Made by a program: the position numbers and the translations under genes
Assembly: GCA_910585245.1 (NCBI GenBank)
Contig: CAJUCO010000038.1
Coordinates: 1-24,229, forward strand
DNA from: an uncultured Oscillibacter sp.
GTDB lineage: Bacteria; Bacillota; Clostridia; Oscillospirales; Oscillospiraceae
Direction of reading: 5' to 3'
Length of the DNA: 24,229 nucleotides
Notes under the pieces: model-generated
Database searches by the model: none
What the model was told of the DNA's origin: nothing
What the model saw: only the letters and a program-made list of their open reading frames with translations
Shown: positions 7,018-14,302 of the stretch, piece after piece
Layout of the letters: each line of letters opens with the position of its first letter
Numbering within the stretch: position 1 is the stretch's first letter

Positions 7018-8988
7018 CTATTTCTCGCCCCGGAGTTCGATGATCCGGTCTCTCAGTACCGCCGCGTACTCAAACTCCAGCATCTTGCTGGCTTCCCTCA
7101 TCTCCTTCTCCAGGCGCTTGATCTCCGCGTCCCGCTCCGCCTTGCTCAGCTTCCTGTGGTGGCGGGCCCGGGTGGTCTCGTCCTCCGCCGTAGTGGAGAT
7201 TTCCAGCACCTCCCGGACCCCCTTAATGATGGTCTTGGGGACGATGCCGTGTTCCTGGTTGAAGCGGTCCTGAATGGTCCGGCGGCGCTCCGTCTCGTCC
7301 ATGGCGGCTCTCATAGAGGGCGTAACCGTGTCGGCGTAGAGGATAACCAGGCCCTCCGCGTTCCGGGCCGCCCGGCCGATGGTCTGAATCAGGGAGGTCT
7401 CGGACCGGAGGAAGCCCTCCTTGTCCGCGTCCAGCACGGCCACAAGGCTGACCTCCGGGAGGTCCAGCCCCTCCCGCAGGAGGTTGATGCCAATGAGCAC
7501 GTCAAATTTTCCAAGGCGGAGGTCCCGGATGATCTCCATCCGCTCGATGGTCTCCACGTCGGAGTGCATATACCGGACCTTGATGCCGGCGTTTTTGAAA
7601 TACTCCGTCAGGTCCTCCGCCATTTTCTTGGTGAGGGTTGTCACCAGCACCCGCTCGTCCCTGGCCGCCCGGGCGTTGATCTCCTCCATCAAATCGTCGA
7701 TCTGCCCGGTGACGGGCCGGACCTCCACCTGGGGGTCCAGCAGTCCCGTGGGGCGGATTACCTGCTCCACCACCTGGTCCGCCCGCTCCCGCTCATAGGG
7801 CCCCGGCGTAGCGGAGACAAAGACCGCCTGCCCAATCCGGCCCTCGAACTCCTCAAATTTCAACGGCCGGTTGTCGTAGGCGCAGGGGAGGCGGAAGCCG
7901 TATTTCACCAGGGAGTCCTTCCGGGCGTGGTCCCCGTTGTACATGGCCCGGACCTGGGGCAACGTGACGTGACTTTCGTCCACGAACAGCACGAAGTCGT
8001 CGGGGAAGAAGTCCAAAAGCGTCATGGGAGCGGAGCCCTGGGGCCGCTCGGAGATGATGCGGGAGTAGTTCTCAATGCCGGAGCAATACCCCAGCTCCGC
8101 CATCATCTCCATGTCGTATTCCGTCCGCTGGCGGATGCGCTGGGCCTCCACCAACTGGTTGTTCTCCGTAAAGGCCTGGACCTGTTCCTCCATCTCCCGG
8201 CGGATTTCCCCAATGGCCCGGTCCATTTTGTCCTTGGTGGTAACATAGTGGCTGGCGGGGTAGATGGCAATGTGGTTTAGCACCCGGTTCACAGAGCCGG
8301 TGATGGGGTTAAACTCGCTGACCCGCTCGATCTCGTCTCCGAAGAACTCCACCCGGATGGCCTTGTCCTTGTAATAGGCGGGGTAGATCTCCACCGTGTC
8401 CCCCCGGACCCGGAACATATTCCGCTCGAAGGCGATGTCGTTGCGCTCATAGCGAATCTCCACCAGCCGCCGGAGAAGCTCGTCCCGGTCCCACTCCGCC
8501 CCCGCCCGGAGGGAGACCACCATCTTGGCGAAGTCGTCCGGCTCCCCCAATCCGTAGATACAGGAGACGGAGGAGACCACAATCACGTCCCGCCGCTCCA
8601 GCAGGGCGCAGGTGGCGGAGAGGCGGAGGCGGTCAATTTCGTCGTTCGTGGAGGCGTCCTTGGCGATATAGGTGTCCGTGTGGGGAATATAGGCCTCCGG
8701 TTGGTAGTAGTCGTAGTAGCTCACAAAGTACTCCACGGCGTTGTTGGGGAAAAACTCCTTAAACTCCGCGCAGAGCTGGGCCGCCAAAGTCTTGTTGTGG
8801 GCCAGGACCAGAGTGGGCCGCTGGACGGCCTCGATGACCTTGGCCATGGTGAAGGTCTTGCCGGAGCCGGTGACGCCCAGGAGCACCTGCTCCTTCAGCC
8901 CGCTCTCGATGCCCGCCGCCAGGGCGGCGATGGCCTCCGGCTGGTCACCGGAGGGCTGGTACTCAGATACAACTTGAAAGTTTGGCAT
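7018..8988 (-). CDS. uvrB: Excinuclease ABC subunit B, damage-verifying helicase-like protein
   Basis: UvrB receives DNA from UvrA, inserts its beta-hairpin at the lesion and recruits UvrC for incision. The 656-residue length is standard. Visible features are Walker A GVTGSGKT at residues 38-45, the beta-hairpin YYDYYQPEAYIP near 93, helicase motif II DESH near 336, later motifs including TLTKKMAEDLTEY and IGRAARN, and a C-terminal UVR coiled-coil (AEIKRLEKEMREASKMLEFE) that contacts UvrC. The start is the ATG at 8988 (MPNFQVVSEYQPSGDQP), preceded by GCAGGAGG; the open frame continues upstream but is non-homologous. A consensus promoter with a LexA-like box lies 45-85 nt upstream. The gene heads the cluster continuing to ybaK. 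uvrC is not in the window. Confidence 0.98.
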   Translation of the reverse strand: MPNFQVVSEYQPSGDQPEAIAALAAGIESGLKEQVLLGVTGSGKTFTMAKVIEAVQRPTLVLAHNKTLAAQLCAEFKEFFPNNAVEYFVSYYDYYQPEAYIPHTDTYIAKDASTNDEIDRLRLSATCALLERRDVIVVSSVSCIYGLGEPDDFAKMVVSLRAGAEWDRDELLRRLVEIRYERNDIAFERNMFRVRGDTVEIYPAYYKDKAIRVEFFGDEIERVSEFNPITGSVNRVLNHIAIYPASHYVTTKDKMDRAIGEIRREMEEQVQAFTENNQLVEAQRIRQRTEYDMEMMAELGYCSGIENYSRIISERPQGSAPMTLLDFFPDDFVLFVDESHVTLPQVRAMYNGDHARKDSLVKYGFRLPCAYDNRPLKFEEFEGRIGQAVFVSATPGPYERERADQVVEQVIRPTGLLDPQVEVRPVTGQIDDLMEEINARAARDERVLVTTLTKKMAEDLTEYFKNAGIKVRYMHSDVETIERMEIIRDLRLGKFDVLIGINLLREGLDLPEVSLVAVLDADKEGFLRSETSLIQTIGRAARNAEGLVILYADTVTPSMRAAMDETERRRTIQDRFNQEHGIVPKTIIKGVREVLEISTTAEDETTRARHHRKLSKAERDAEIKRLEKEMREASKMLEFEYAAVLRDRIIELRGEK

Positions 8989-9032
8989 AACAGGACCTCC
9001 TGCGGGCCCGACGCGGCCCTGAAGTAAGATGT

Positions 9033-9071
9033 ATGATACCACAAACCGGGCAGAATTGCAACATTTGTTCG
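9033..9071 (-). promoter_or_regulatory. uvrB promoter with LexA-like SOS box over the -35
   Basis: On the minus strand TTGCAA (9056-9061), a 17-bp spacer and TATCAT (9033-9038) form the promoter. CGAACAAATGTTGC (9058-9071) matches the Gram-positive LexA/DinR consensus CGAACRNRYGTTYG at all but the last two positions and overlaps the -35. This is a well-placed repressor site. Binding by LexA is an inference. Confidence 0.72.
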
Positions 9072-9123
9072 ATATATTTTGGAAAGAACCAGGGACATTT
9101 TTCAAGGCCCCGGACAATTTTCC

Positions 9124-9148
9124 CCGGGAATCCCGGCGGAATTCCCGG
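9124..9148. repeat. Palindrome between radC element and uvrB promoter
   Basis: CCGGGAAT (9124-9131) and ATTCCCGG (9141-9148) can pair around a 9-nt loop. It lies downstream of radC and upstream of the uvrB promoter, but no T-run follows on the minus strand, so a terminator role is only possible. I see nothing else in 9072-9180. Confidence 0.4.
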
Positions 9149-9180
9149 AATTCAAGGGGCGGAGATTTCCCAGGCAGTTC

Positions 9181-9347
9181 CTAGGCCTTGTTTGAAAAAT
9201 ATCGAAACGCCCCAAACGGCGGATCTTTTTCCGCCACTCTGCGTTAAATTTTCTTACCGGGCGTCAGCCCGCCTGCGAAAATTTGCCTTGATTGGCGAAA
9301 AAATCTCTCGCCGTTGGGCTTTCCGCCAATTTTCAAACAAGGCCTAG
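9181..9347. mobile_element. 167-bp MITE-like element with perfect 18-bp terminal inverted repeats
   Basis: ctaggccttgtttgaaaa (9181-9198) is exactly inverted at 9330-9347. The interior has nested hairpins: GGCGG/CCGCC near 9218-9235, GGGC/GCCC near 9259-9270, and ATTGGCG (9291-9297) against CGCCAAT (9324-9330). There is no open frame. The outermost CTAG on each end, or its inner TA, could be a target-site duplication, which would fit a Tc1/mariner-IS630-type non-autonomous element. The radC stop codon (TAG, 9344-9346 on the minus strand) lies inside the right repeat, so the element abuts the gene end exactly. It may alternatively be a structured terminator. Confidence 0.6.
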
Positions 9348-10018
9348 CCCAGATATCCCGACTCCGAAAAAGAGATGAAGTCATGGTCCGCCACGATGAT
9401 GTGGTCCTCCAGCCGCACGTCAATGGACTCCAGAGCCGTTCGAACCCGGTCGGTGGCCGCGTGGTCGTCCGGTGAGGGCAGGGCGACGCCGCTGGGATGG
9501 TTGTGGGCCAGGATCACGGAGCTGGCGGCGTGGAGGATGGCGTTTTCCACCACCTTGCGCACGTCCAGATTCACGGCGGAAGTGCTTCCCTCCCCCAGGC
9601 GGCGGCAGGCCAGGAGCTTTCCCTTCCCGTCCAGGCAGATCTGATACACCGCCTCGTTCCGCTCCTGGGAAAACAGCTCTAAAAGATACGGTCCCACCCG
9701 CTCCCGGGTGTTCAGCACCAGTTCCCGCTCCAGCTCCGCAAGGCGGGCCTTCTGGGCAACCTGGGGGACCATGCGCAGCAACACCGCCGTGCGCTCCCCC
9801 ACTCCCTTCACCTGGCTCAGCAGCTCCACCGGGGCGGAGAGCACTCCGGCCAGACTGCCGAAGCGGTCCATTAACGCGTGGGCCAGGGGATTCACATCCC
9901 CCTGGGGAATGGCATAGCAAAGCAGCAGTTCCAGGACCTCGTGATCTGCGAAGCCGTTTAACTCATTTTTCAAAAAGCGCTCCCGCAAACGGCCTCTGTG
10001 TCCATCGTGGATGCCCAT
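9344..10018 (-). CDS. radC: RadC-family JAB/MPN-domain protein
   Basis: The 224-residue product has an N-terminal helix-hairpin-helix-type region (LSQVKGVGERTAVLLRM) and a C-terminal JAB1/MPN metalloprotease-like domain with the JAMM set H172-x-H174 (AHNHPSG) and D185. The naming after DNA repair is historical, and the true biochemical role of RadC is not established. The ATG at 10018 (MGIHDGHRGRLRERFL) has GTGAGG just upstream and matches the usual N-terminus; the longer frame to 10108 crosses the promoter. Its own promoter lies at 10080-10108, divergent from rnj. The stop codon is inside the terminal inverted repeat of a 167-bp element, but the protein ends normally. Confidence 0.95.
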   Translation of the reverse strand: MGIHDGHRGRLRERFLKNELNGFADHEVLELLLCYAIPQGDVNPLAHALMDRFGSLAGVLSAPVELLSQVKGVGERTAVLLRMVPQVAQKARLAELERELVLNTRERVGPYLLELFSQERNEAVYQICLDGKGKLLACRRLGEGSTSAVNLDVRKVVENAILHAASSVILAHNHPSGVALPSPDDHAATDRVRTALESIDVRLEDHIIVADHDFISFSESGYLG

Positions 10019-10079
10019 TGCCTCACCCCCCACCCATTCCGCCGGACCAGGCGGAAACGGTGCCTGACATTTGGAGATT

Positions 10080-10108
10080 ATGATAGCATATTTTCCCGTG
10101 GCCGTCAA
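10080..10108 (-). promoter_or_regulatory. radC promoter
   Basis: On the minus strand TTGACG (10103-10108), a 17-bp spacer and TATCAT (10080-10085) with an extended TGC form a strong sigma-A promoter. It is back-to-back with the rnj promoter, with about 28 bp between the two -35 boxes. Confidence 0.75.
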
Positions 10109-10136
10109 TCTTCCGGCGAATTTCGAAAAGTTTTTG

Positions 10137-10165
10137 TATACAAACGGGATTTCCTGTGCTATACT
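10137..10165 (+). promoter_or_regulatory. rnj promoter
   Basis: TATACA (10137-10142), a 17-bp spacer and TATACT (10160-10165) with an extended TGC at 10157-10159. The predicted start near 10172 leaves a leader of about 300 nt before RNase J. Confidence 0.7.
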
Positions 10166-10171
10166 ATATCG

Positions 10172-10471
10172 AGTTAACGTTCCGGCCCGCCTTACATTGG
10201 GCGCCTGGAGCGCGTTCGCCGGGGCGGTTTTCCCCGGCTTTAAAGAAAATGGTATTTCTCCAGAGCGGGACGCGCTTCCCGGCTGGTCAAATAATATACG
10301 GGGCCTTACAAGCCTCAGCGGCTTTTATATTCGGATACGACAGGACGCTGCCAAAACTCCGCCGGCGTAACGGGGCCGGGCGGACAGCGGGCGCCTCTTC
10401 TTTGTTATGCCCATCAGCCGGGTACAGGGCCGCGATACATCTTTTGATATTAACAAGGAGTTCTACAACCT
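10172..10471 (+). promoter_or_regulatory. Long untranslated leader of rnj
   Basis: About 300 nt lie between the predicted transcription start and the rnj ATG with no credible gene. It contains GCCGGGG/CCCCGGC (10218-10224 with 10232-10238, followed by TTTAAAG), which could be a weak early terminator, and further GC-rich pairing potential near 10291-10325 and 10360-10400. I do not recognise a known riboswitch. Autoregulation by RNase J cleavage of its own leader is a reasonable but untested idea. Confidence 0.45.
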
Positions 10472-12130
10472 ATGGCAGAAAAACTGAAAATCATCCCTCT
10501 GGGCGGCCTCAACGAAATCGGCAAAAATATGACCGCCTATGAGTACGGCGGAGAAATCATCGTGGTGGACTGCGGCATGGCCTTCCCCGGGGACGATATG
10601 TACGGCATCGACTGCATCATTCCCGACGTAACCTATCTCATCAAAAACCGGGCCCGCATCCGGGGGCTTTTCATCACCCACGGACACGAGGACCACGTTG
10701 GCGCGATTCCCTATGTCCTTAAACAGGTGAATATGCCGATTTACTGCACGCGCTTCACCGCAGGCCTCATCCAGCTGAAGCTGGAGGAGCACGGCCTTGC
10801 CAAAAGCACCAAGCTCATCACCGTGGAACCCGGCCGGTCTGTCCGGGCGGGGAAGTTCACGGTGGAGTTTATCCACGTGAACCACTCCATTGCGGACTCT
10901 GTGGCCTTTGCTATCCACACCCACATGGGCACCGTGGTCCATACCGGAGACTTTAAAATTGACTCCACCCCCATCGACGGGGAGGTCATCGACCTGGCCC
11001 GCCTGGGCGAGCTGGGGAAGGAGGGCGTCCTGGCCCTTTGCGCCGACTCCACCAACGTGGAGCGCCCGGGCTACACCCTCAGCGAGCGGGCGGTGGGGCA
11101 GACTTTCAGCCGTCAGTTCCAGGGCTGCGAGGAGCGAATCATCGTCACCACCTTCGCCTCCAACGTTCACCGGGTCCAGCAGGTGCTTACCGCCGCTGCC
11201 GCCCACGGGCGAAAGGTGGCCGTCACGGGCCGGTCCATGGAAAACATTATGCGGGTGTCCACGGAGCTTGGATACATGAAGGTGCCCAAGAACACCCTGG
11301 TGGACATCAGCAAAATCAAGAGCCTGCCGAAAAACAAGCAGGTCATCGTCACCACCGGCTCCCAGGGCGAGGAGATGAGCGCCCTGTACCGCATGGCCTT
11401 TTCCACCCACAAACAGGTGGAAGTGGGCCCTGGGGACAAAGTGATCATCTCCGCCTCCGCCATCCCCGGAAACGAGGTGACGGTGAGCCGGGTGATCAAC
11501 GAGCTGTTCCGCAAGGGCGTCCACGTGGTGTATGACAAGGCGGATATGCTCCACGTCTCCGGCCACGCCTGCCAGGAGGAGCTGAAAATCATCCACGCCC
11601 TGACCCGGCCCCGGTTTTTCATCCCCCTCCACGGCGAGCAGCGGATGCTGCAAATTCACAGCCAGGTGGCCCAACAGATGGGCCTGGACCGCAACCACAT
11701 CGCCATTGCGGAAAACGGCTCGGTCATCGAGCTGACCGCCAAGACGCTGAAGCTGGGCGGGGCCGTTCCCGCCGGAGAGGTCTATGTGGACGGCTCCGGC
11801 GTGGGAGACGTGGGGGCCGTGGTCATGCGGGACCGCAAGCGTCTGGCCGAGGACGGCATGGTGGTGGTGGTTCTGCCCACCTCCAGCCACGACGGGGGGC
11901 TCCTCAGCCCGCCGGAGATCATAACCCGGGGCTTTATCTATGTGAAGGAGTCCGGGGATTTGATGAAGGAGCTTCAAGGCGTGGCTATGGACGCGGCGGA
12001 GTCCGTCACCCGCAAGCGCGGGCGGGACGACGGAGAGCTCCGGGGCGTGGTGAAGTCCGCCGTCAGCAGCTACCTCTTCAAGACGACAAAGCGCAGCCCC
12101 ATGGTCATCCCCGTTGTGACGAGGCTGTGA
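10472..12130 (+). CDS. rnj: Ribonuclease J
   Basis: RNase J is the bifunctional 5'-3' exoribonuclease and endonuclease that drives mRNA decay and rRNA maturation in Firmicutes. The 552-residue length is typical. It is a metallo-beta-lactamase of the beta-CASP group: the zinc motif is H70-G-H72-E-D74-H75 in FITHGHEDHVGAIPY, followed by HTGDFKID and CADSTN, the beta-CASP region with VTTGSQGEEMSALYRMA, FIPLHGEQRML, and a C-terminal domain beginning near KLGGAVPAGEVYVDG. The ATG at 10472 has AAGGAG about 10 nt upstream. The gene is monocistronic, with its own promoter and an intrinsic terminator 18 nt after the stop. That terminator has been duplicated by a small inserted element. A long antisense frame over the gene is an artefact of high GC. 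Confidence 0.97.
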   Translation: MAEKLKIIPLGGLNEIGKNMTAYEYGGEIIVVDCGMAFPGDDMYGIDCIIPDVTYLIKNRARIRGLFITHGHEDHVGAIPYVLKQVNMPIYCTRFTAGLIQLKLEEHGLAKSTKLITVEPGRSVRAGKFTVEFIHVNHSIADSVAFAIHTHMGTVVHTGDFKIDSTPIDGEVIDLARLGELGKEGVLALCADSTNVERPGYTLSERAVGQTFSRQFQGCEERIIVTTFASNVHRVQQVLTAAAAHGRKVAVTGRSMENIMRVSTELGYMKVPKNTLVDISKIKSLPKNKQVIVTTGSQGEEMSALYRMAFSTHKQVEVGPGDKVIISASAIPGNEVTVSRVINELFRKGVHVVYDKADMLHVSGHACQEELKIIHALTRPRFFIPLHGEQRMLQIHSQVAQQMGLDRNHIAIAENGSVIELTAKTLKLGGAVPAGEVYVDGSGVGDVGAVVMRDRKRLAEDGMVVVVLPTSSHDGGLLSPPEIITRGFIYVKESGDLMKELQGVAMDAAESVTRKRGRDDGELRGVVKSAVSSYLFKTTKRSPMVIPVVTRL

Positions 12131-12148
12131 TTCGATCTGCATATATGG

Positions 12149-12178
12149 AAAGGCCCCCGGCTTGTGCCGGGGGCCTTT
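12149..12178 (+). terminator. rnj intrinsic terminator, first copy
   Basis: AAAGGCCCCCGG (12149-12160) pairs perfectly with CCGGGGGCCTTT (12167-12178) around CTTGTG. It lies 18 nt downstream of the rnj stop. Bases 12151-12177 are repeated identically at 12342-12368. Confidence 0.9.
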
Positions 12179-12341
12179 AGAGTGTCGAAAAAACCGTAAA
12201 AACTATCCCCGACGGGAAGGAAGAGAGTTACGAGAGGAACCCAGGAAGGGTTCCTTTCGTTTTCAATCATAAGTTTTCAAAACCTTTTCAAAGGTTTTGA
12301 AAACTTGCTCAGGCTGGCAAAAATACTTTTTTGACAGCCTG
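12178..12341. mobile_element. Terminator-duplicating three-hairpin element, copy A
   Basis: This 164-bp non-coding insert lies between two identical 27-bp copies of the rnj terminator. Read on the minus strand it aligns from end to end with the insert at 15591-15748. It holds three hairpins: CAGGCTG/CAGCCTG with an inner A/T stem (12309-12340), a 17-bp arm pair AAGTTTTCAAAACCTTT and its complement (about 12271-12306), and ACGA.AGGAACCC/GGGTTCCT.TCGT (about 12229-12260). The ends carry imperfect inverted repeats of the form AGnnTGTCrAAAA. It encodes no protein, so any transposase would act in trans. Confidence 0.7.
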
Positions 12342-12368
12342 AGGCCCCCGGCTTGTGCCGGGGGCCTT
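12342..12368. terminator. Duplicated terminator hairpin, second copy
   Basis: These 27 bases are identical to 12151-12177. The hairpin lies 5 nt beyond the stop of the convergent leucine-rich-repeat gene, so it probably now ends that minus-strand transcript as well, and is a backstop for rnj. Confidence 0.85.
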
Positions 12369-12373
12369 GTTGC

Positions 12374-13374
12374 TCAGTCGTTGGCGATGAATTTGCACAG
12401 GGGGTAGCTTTCGGAAATCTGCTTGTTCACCCAGCCCTCAACAACACCGCCGCTGGGGCCATAGACCGTCAGGCCTTTGTTGTTCTGCTTGGCATACTGC
12501 ATGAGGCCTTTAAGGCCGGTTTCTTCGATTGCTTTCAGGGAAAGTTCGCCATGCAGGACGATTTCGGTCAGGTTAAAGGCCCCATACAAGGCGCTATCCA
12601 TATTTTCCACACTGGCGGGAATTTCTATGCGTGTGATTGGAGTATCGCGGATGAATTCGAAGCCGATTTCGGTCACGCCGCCGGGCAGGGTCAGCTCTGT
12701 CAGGCTGGTTTCAGAAAACGCACTTGATCCAATCGTGGTTACTCCGTCGGGAATCTGGATGCCGGTCAGACTTTCACAGCCGGAAAACATACTATCAGGG
12801 ATACAGGTAAGGCCGCCGGGCAGCGTGACGCTGGACAAGTTCTTGCAACCTCTAAATACAGCGTCATCGATTTTCGTCACGCTGTCGGGAATCCGGATAC
12901 TGGTGATGGCGGTGTCATCAAAGGCGGTGTTCCCTATGCTGGTCAGGGTATCCGGCAGGGTGACTTCTTTCAGATTTTCCAAGTCGTTGAACGCCCACTT
13001 GGCAAGAGACGTAATGCCCTCTTCCACAACAACCTTTTCGACCGCCGCCTTGGCCTCGCTTCTGTCGGTTGAGAAAATGGCGTTTTGAACGGTCGGAATC
13101 CAACTCTCAACTCCACTTCCGGAGATCTGGACCTCCCCGCCGCCGGAGCAGGTCAGCACACCGTTTTCAAAACTATAGGTCGGGGGTCCGGCGGGCGGGG
13201 CTCCGGCTCCGGCTCGGCGGGCGTTTCTTCCGGGGTATCCTCGGGGGGCTGGGCGGGTTCCTGGGTTTCCTGGGGTTCGGCGGGGACCTCGGCGGGGGCC
13301 TCCTCCTTGCCGCCGCTGGCGCTGAGGGCCAGCACCAGCGCCAGCAGCAGGGCGACTTTTTTCAGTGTGTTCAC
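12374..13374 (-). pseudogene. Exported leucine-rich-repeat (BspA-like) protein, broken by a one-base frameshift
   Basis: A GTG at 13374 with AGGAGG 7 nt upstream begins a signal peptide (NTLKKVALLLALVLALSAS). A Pro/Glu-rich linker of about 35 residues follows, and its frame stops after PIVLKTVC. The next frame continues with TYSFENGVLTCSGGG and at least six BspA/LRR_5 repeats of about 23 residues (pattern I.IPD.VT.I...AF) up to a stop at 12374. The span of 1001 bp is one base short of a whole number of codons. One extra G in the G5 run at 13182-13186 (C5 in coding sense) would join the frames as ...PDPPTYSF. The lipobox position also reads LSAS-GG where LSAC-GG is expected (AGC for TGC). Such proteins mediate surface contact. 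It could be a pseudogene, a phase-variable gene or a sequencing error. Confidence 0.8.
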
Positions 13375-13398
13375 GGGTCTTCCTCCTAAAAAAATGTA

Positions 13399-13458
13399 CT
13401 CAATGGGACAGCCCCCGGGGCCGCGCTCCGCCCGGCCCCCGAAAGGCGCCCCATTGAG
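13399..13458 (-). promoter_or_regulatory. Long hairpin in the leader of the leucine-rich-repeat gene
   Basis: CTCAATGGG (13399-13407) pairs with CCCATTGAG (13450-13458), with further GC-rich pairing inside (GGGGCC/GGCCCC). It lies 25 nt before the GTG start, just ahead of the ribosome binding site, so it could affect translation. A second hairpin with AGGGAA/TTCCCT arms lies near 13477-13491. I found no clear minus-strand promoter in 13459-13600. Confidence 0.45.
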
Positions 13459-13541
13459 ACAACAAAAGCGGCGCAGGGAATCGTTCCCTACACCGCCGGA
13501 AGCCGCACACACCACAAACGAGCTCCCCCTCCTCTTGCCTC

Positions 13542-13570
13542 TTGAAAAAAGATAGGGAACCGGATATAAT
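13542..13570 (+). promoter_or_regulatory. Strong promoter with no protein-coding gene downstream
   Basis: TTGAAA (13542-13547), a 17-bp spacer and a perfect TATAAT (13565-13570) point right into about 310 nt that hold no credible gene. The next gene (13889-14104) is on the other strand. This suggests a small RNA. Confidence 0.6.
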
Positions 13571-13576
13571 GACGAA

Positions 13577-13700
13577 TGGGCGCAGTATACCTGCTGTGTG
13601 GGAGGTCTGCTCTCCTGCATAGGGGCGCAGGGGACGGCCATCCCCTGTGCCCTGCCTTTATGCTTCAGTGTCTCGGGGATATTGTATCGCATCCTGCCGG
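13577..13700 (+). ncRNA. Candidate structured small RNA of unknown class
   Basis: Downstream of the orphan promoter, GGGCGCAGGGGA (13623-13634) pairs with TCCCCTGTGCCC (13641-13652) in 12 consecutive pairs around a 6-nt loop. It is extended by GCATA (13617-13621) with TATGC (13659-13663). Weaker outer pairing (GCG...ATAC near 13580-13590 with GTATCGC near 13684-13690) would give a rod with a large internal bubble, the general shape of a 6S RNA, but it is shorter than usual and I cannot confirm the class. The 3' end is uncertain; the only hairpin with a tail further on is at 13863-13884. An open frame of 109 codons from 13576 has no ribosome binding site or family-like sequence. Confidence 0.35.
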
Positions 13701-13854
13701 AAAACGCAAGGGCAAAACGGAAAAACCGCCACACCCCAACGGCCGTATCAAACCAGAAACAGACCGCGGGGCAAGCCCGCCCGAAACTCCAAGAGCGCCA
13801 GGAAACGGGCACACAGCCCCGCATATTGAAAAATGCCAAACGGGACAGCCCGAC

Positions 13855-13884
13855 AAAAAACACGGACAGGAGCCTTCCTGTCCG
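13855..13884 (-). terminator. Intrinsic terminator of the XRE gene at 13889
   Basis: On the minus strand CGGACAGG/CCTGTCCG (13877-13884 with 13863-13870) encloses a 6-nt loop and is followed by TG and six T. It starts 4 nt after the XRE stop codon. In the plus direction the tail is weak. Confidence 0.85.
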
Positions 13885-13888
13885 CGTT

Positions 13889-14104
13889 TCATCGTTCCTT
13901 GTTGAGCCCCAGCAGGTAGTCGGTGCTGACGCCGTAATACTTACTTAATGTGATCAGATGGTGGATGGGCAGCTCGTTGGCGCCCCGCTCATAGCGTGCG
14001 TACATCGTCTGGGACGTTCCCAGAACCTCGGCGATCTGTGACTGTGTCTTGTCGGCGTCTTCGCGCAAATCACGAAGAATACGTACATACTCCATCTCAT
14101 CCAC
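13889..14104 (-). CDS. XRE-family helix-turn-helix regulator
   Basis: The product is a single Cro/CI HTH domain of 71 residues: RILRDLREDADKTQSQIAEVLG (helices 1-2), TSQTMYARYERGANELPIHHLI (recognition helix and following helix), then SKYYGVSTDYLLG. The start is uncertain. I choose the GTG at 14104 because AGGGGG lies 8 nt upstream; a GTG at 14113 would add three residues but overlaps that site, and an ATG at 14095 is also possible. An intrinsic terminator follows directly. The A/T-rich region upstream separates it from the divergent DEAD-box helicase gene. The regulated target is not evident, but the adjacent helicase promoter has a palindrome on its -35 box that could be its operator. Confidence 0.85.
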   Translation of the reverse strand: MDEMEYVRILRDLREDADKTQSQIAEVLGTSQTMYARYERGANELPIHHLITLSKYYGVSTDYLLGLNKER

Positions 14105-14302
14105 GTTCGACACCCCCCTATTGACTTTTACCCTGTTCGTCTTCCAGCTTTACTTTAGCATAAAAAACCTGACTAGTTGGGTTCACAATACACAATTTTA
14201 CTACAATTTCTTCGTGATTCCTTGTATAATTTGTTGGTTTCCGTAGATTTTAATTGATTAAAGTTTTAAATTCTCCAAAATCATCGGACTTGTAAGGCAG
14301 GA

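Noticed and set aside
6994..8280. 428-codon plus-strand frame over uvrB
   Set aside because: It is antisense to a full-length uvrB and has no recognisable domain.
10463..12142. 559-codon minus-strand frame over rnj
   Set aside because: It mirrors rnj exactly and has His/Val/Gly-rich composition with no domain. RNase J is unequivocal on the plus strand.
12149..12368. Group IIC intron as the cause of an insertion at a terminator
   Set aside because: Group IIC introns do favour terminator hairpins, but the insert is only 164 bp, has no domain V or reverse transcriptase, and is flanked by a duplication that retrohoming does not make.
13576..13905. 109-codon plus-strand frame behind the orphan promoter
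   Set aside because: There is no ribosome binding site, the start is at the transcription start, composition is proline-rich and non-protein-like, and it overlaps the terminator and the XRE gene end.
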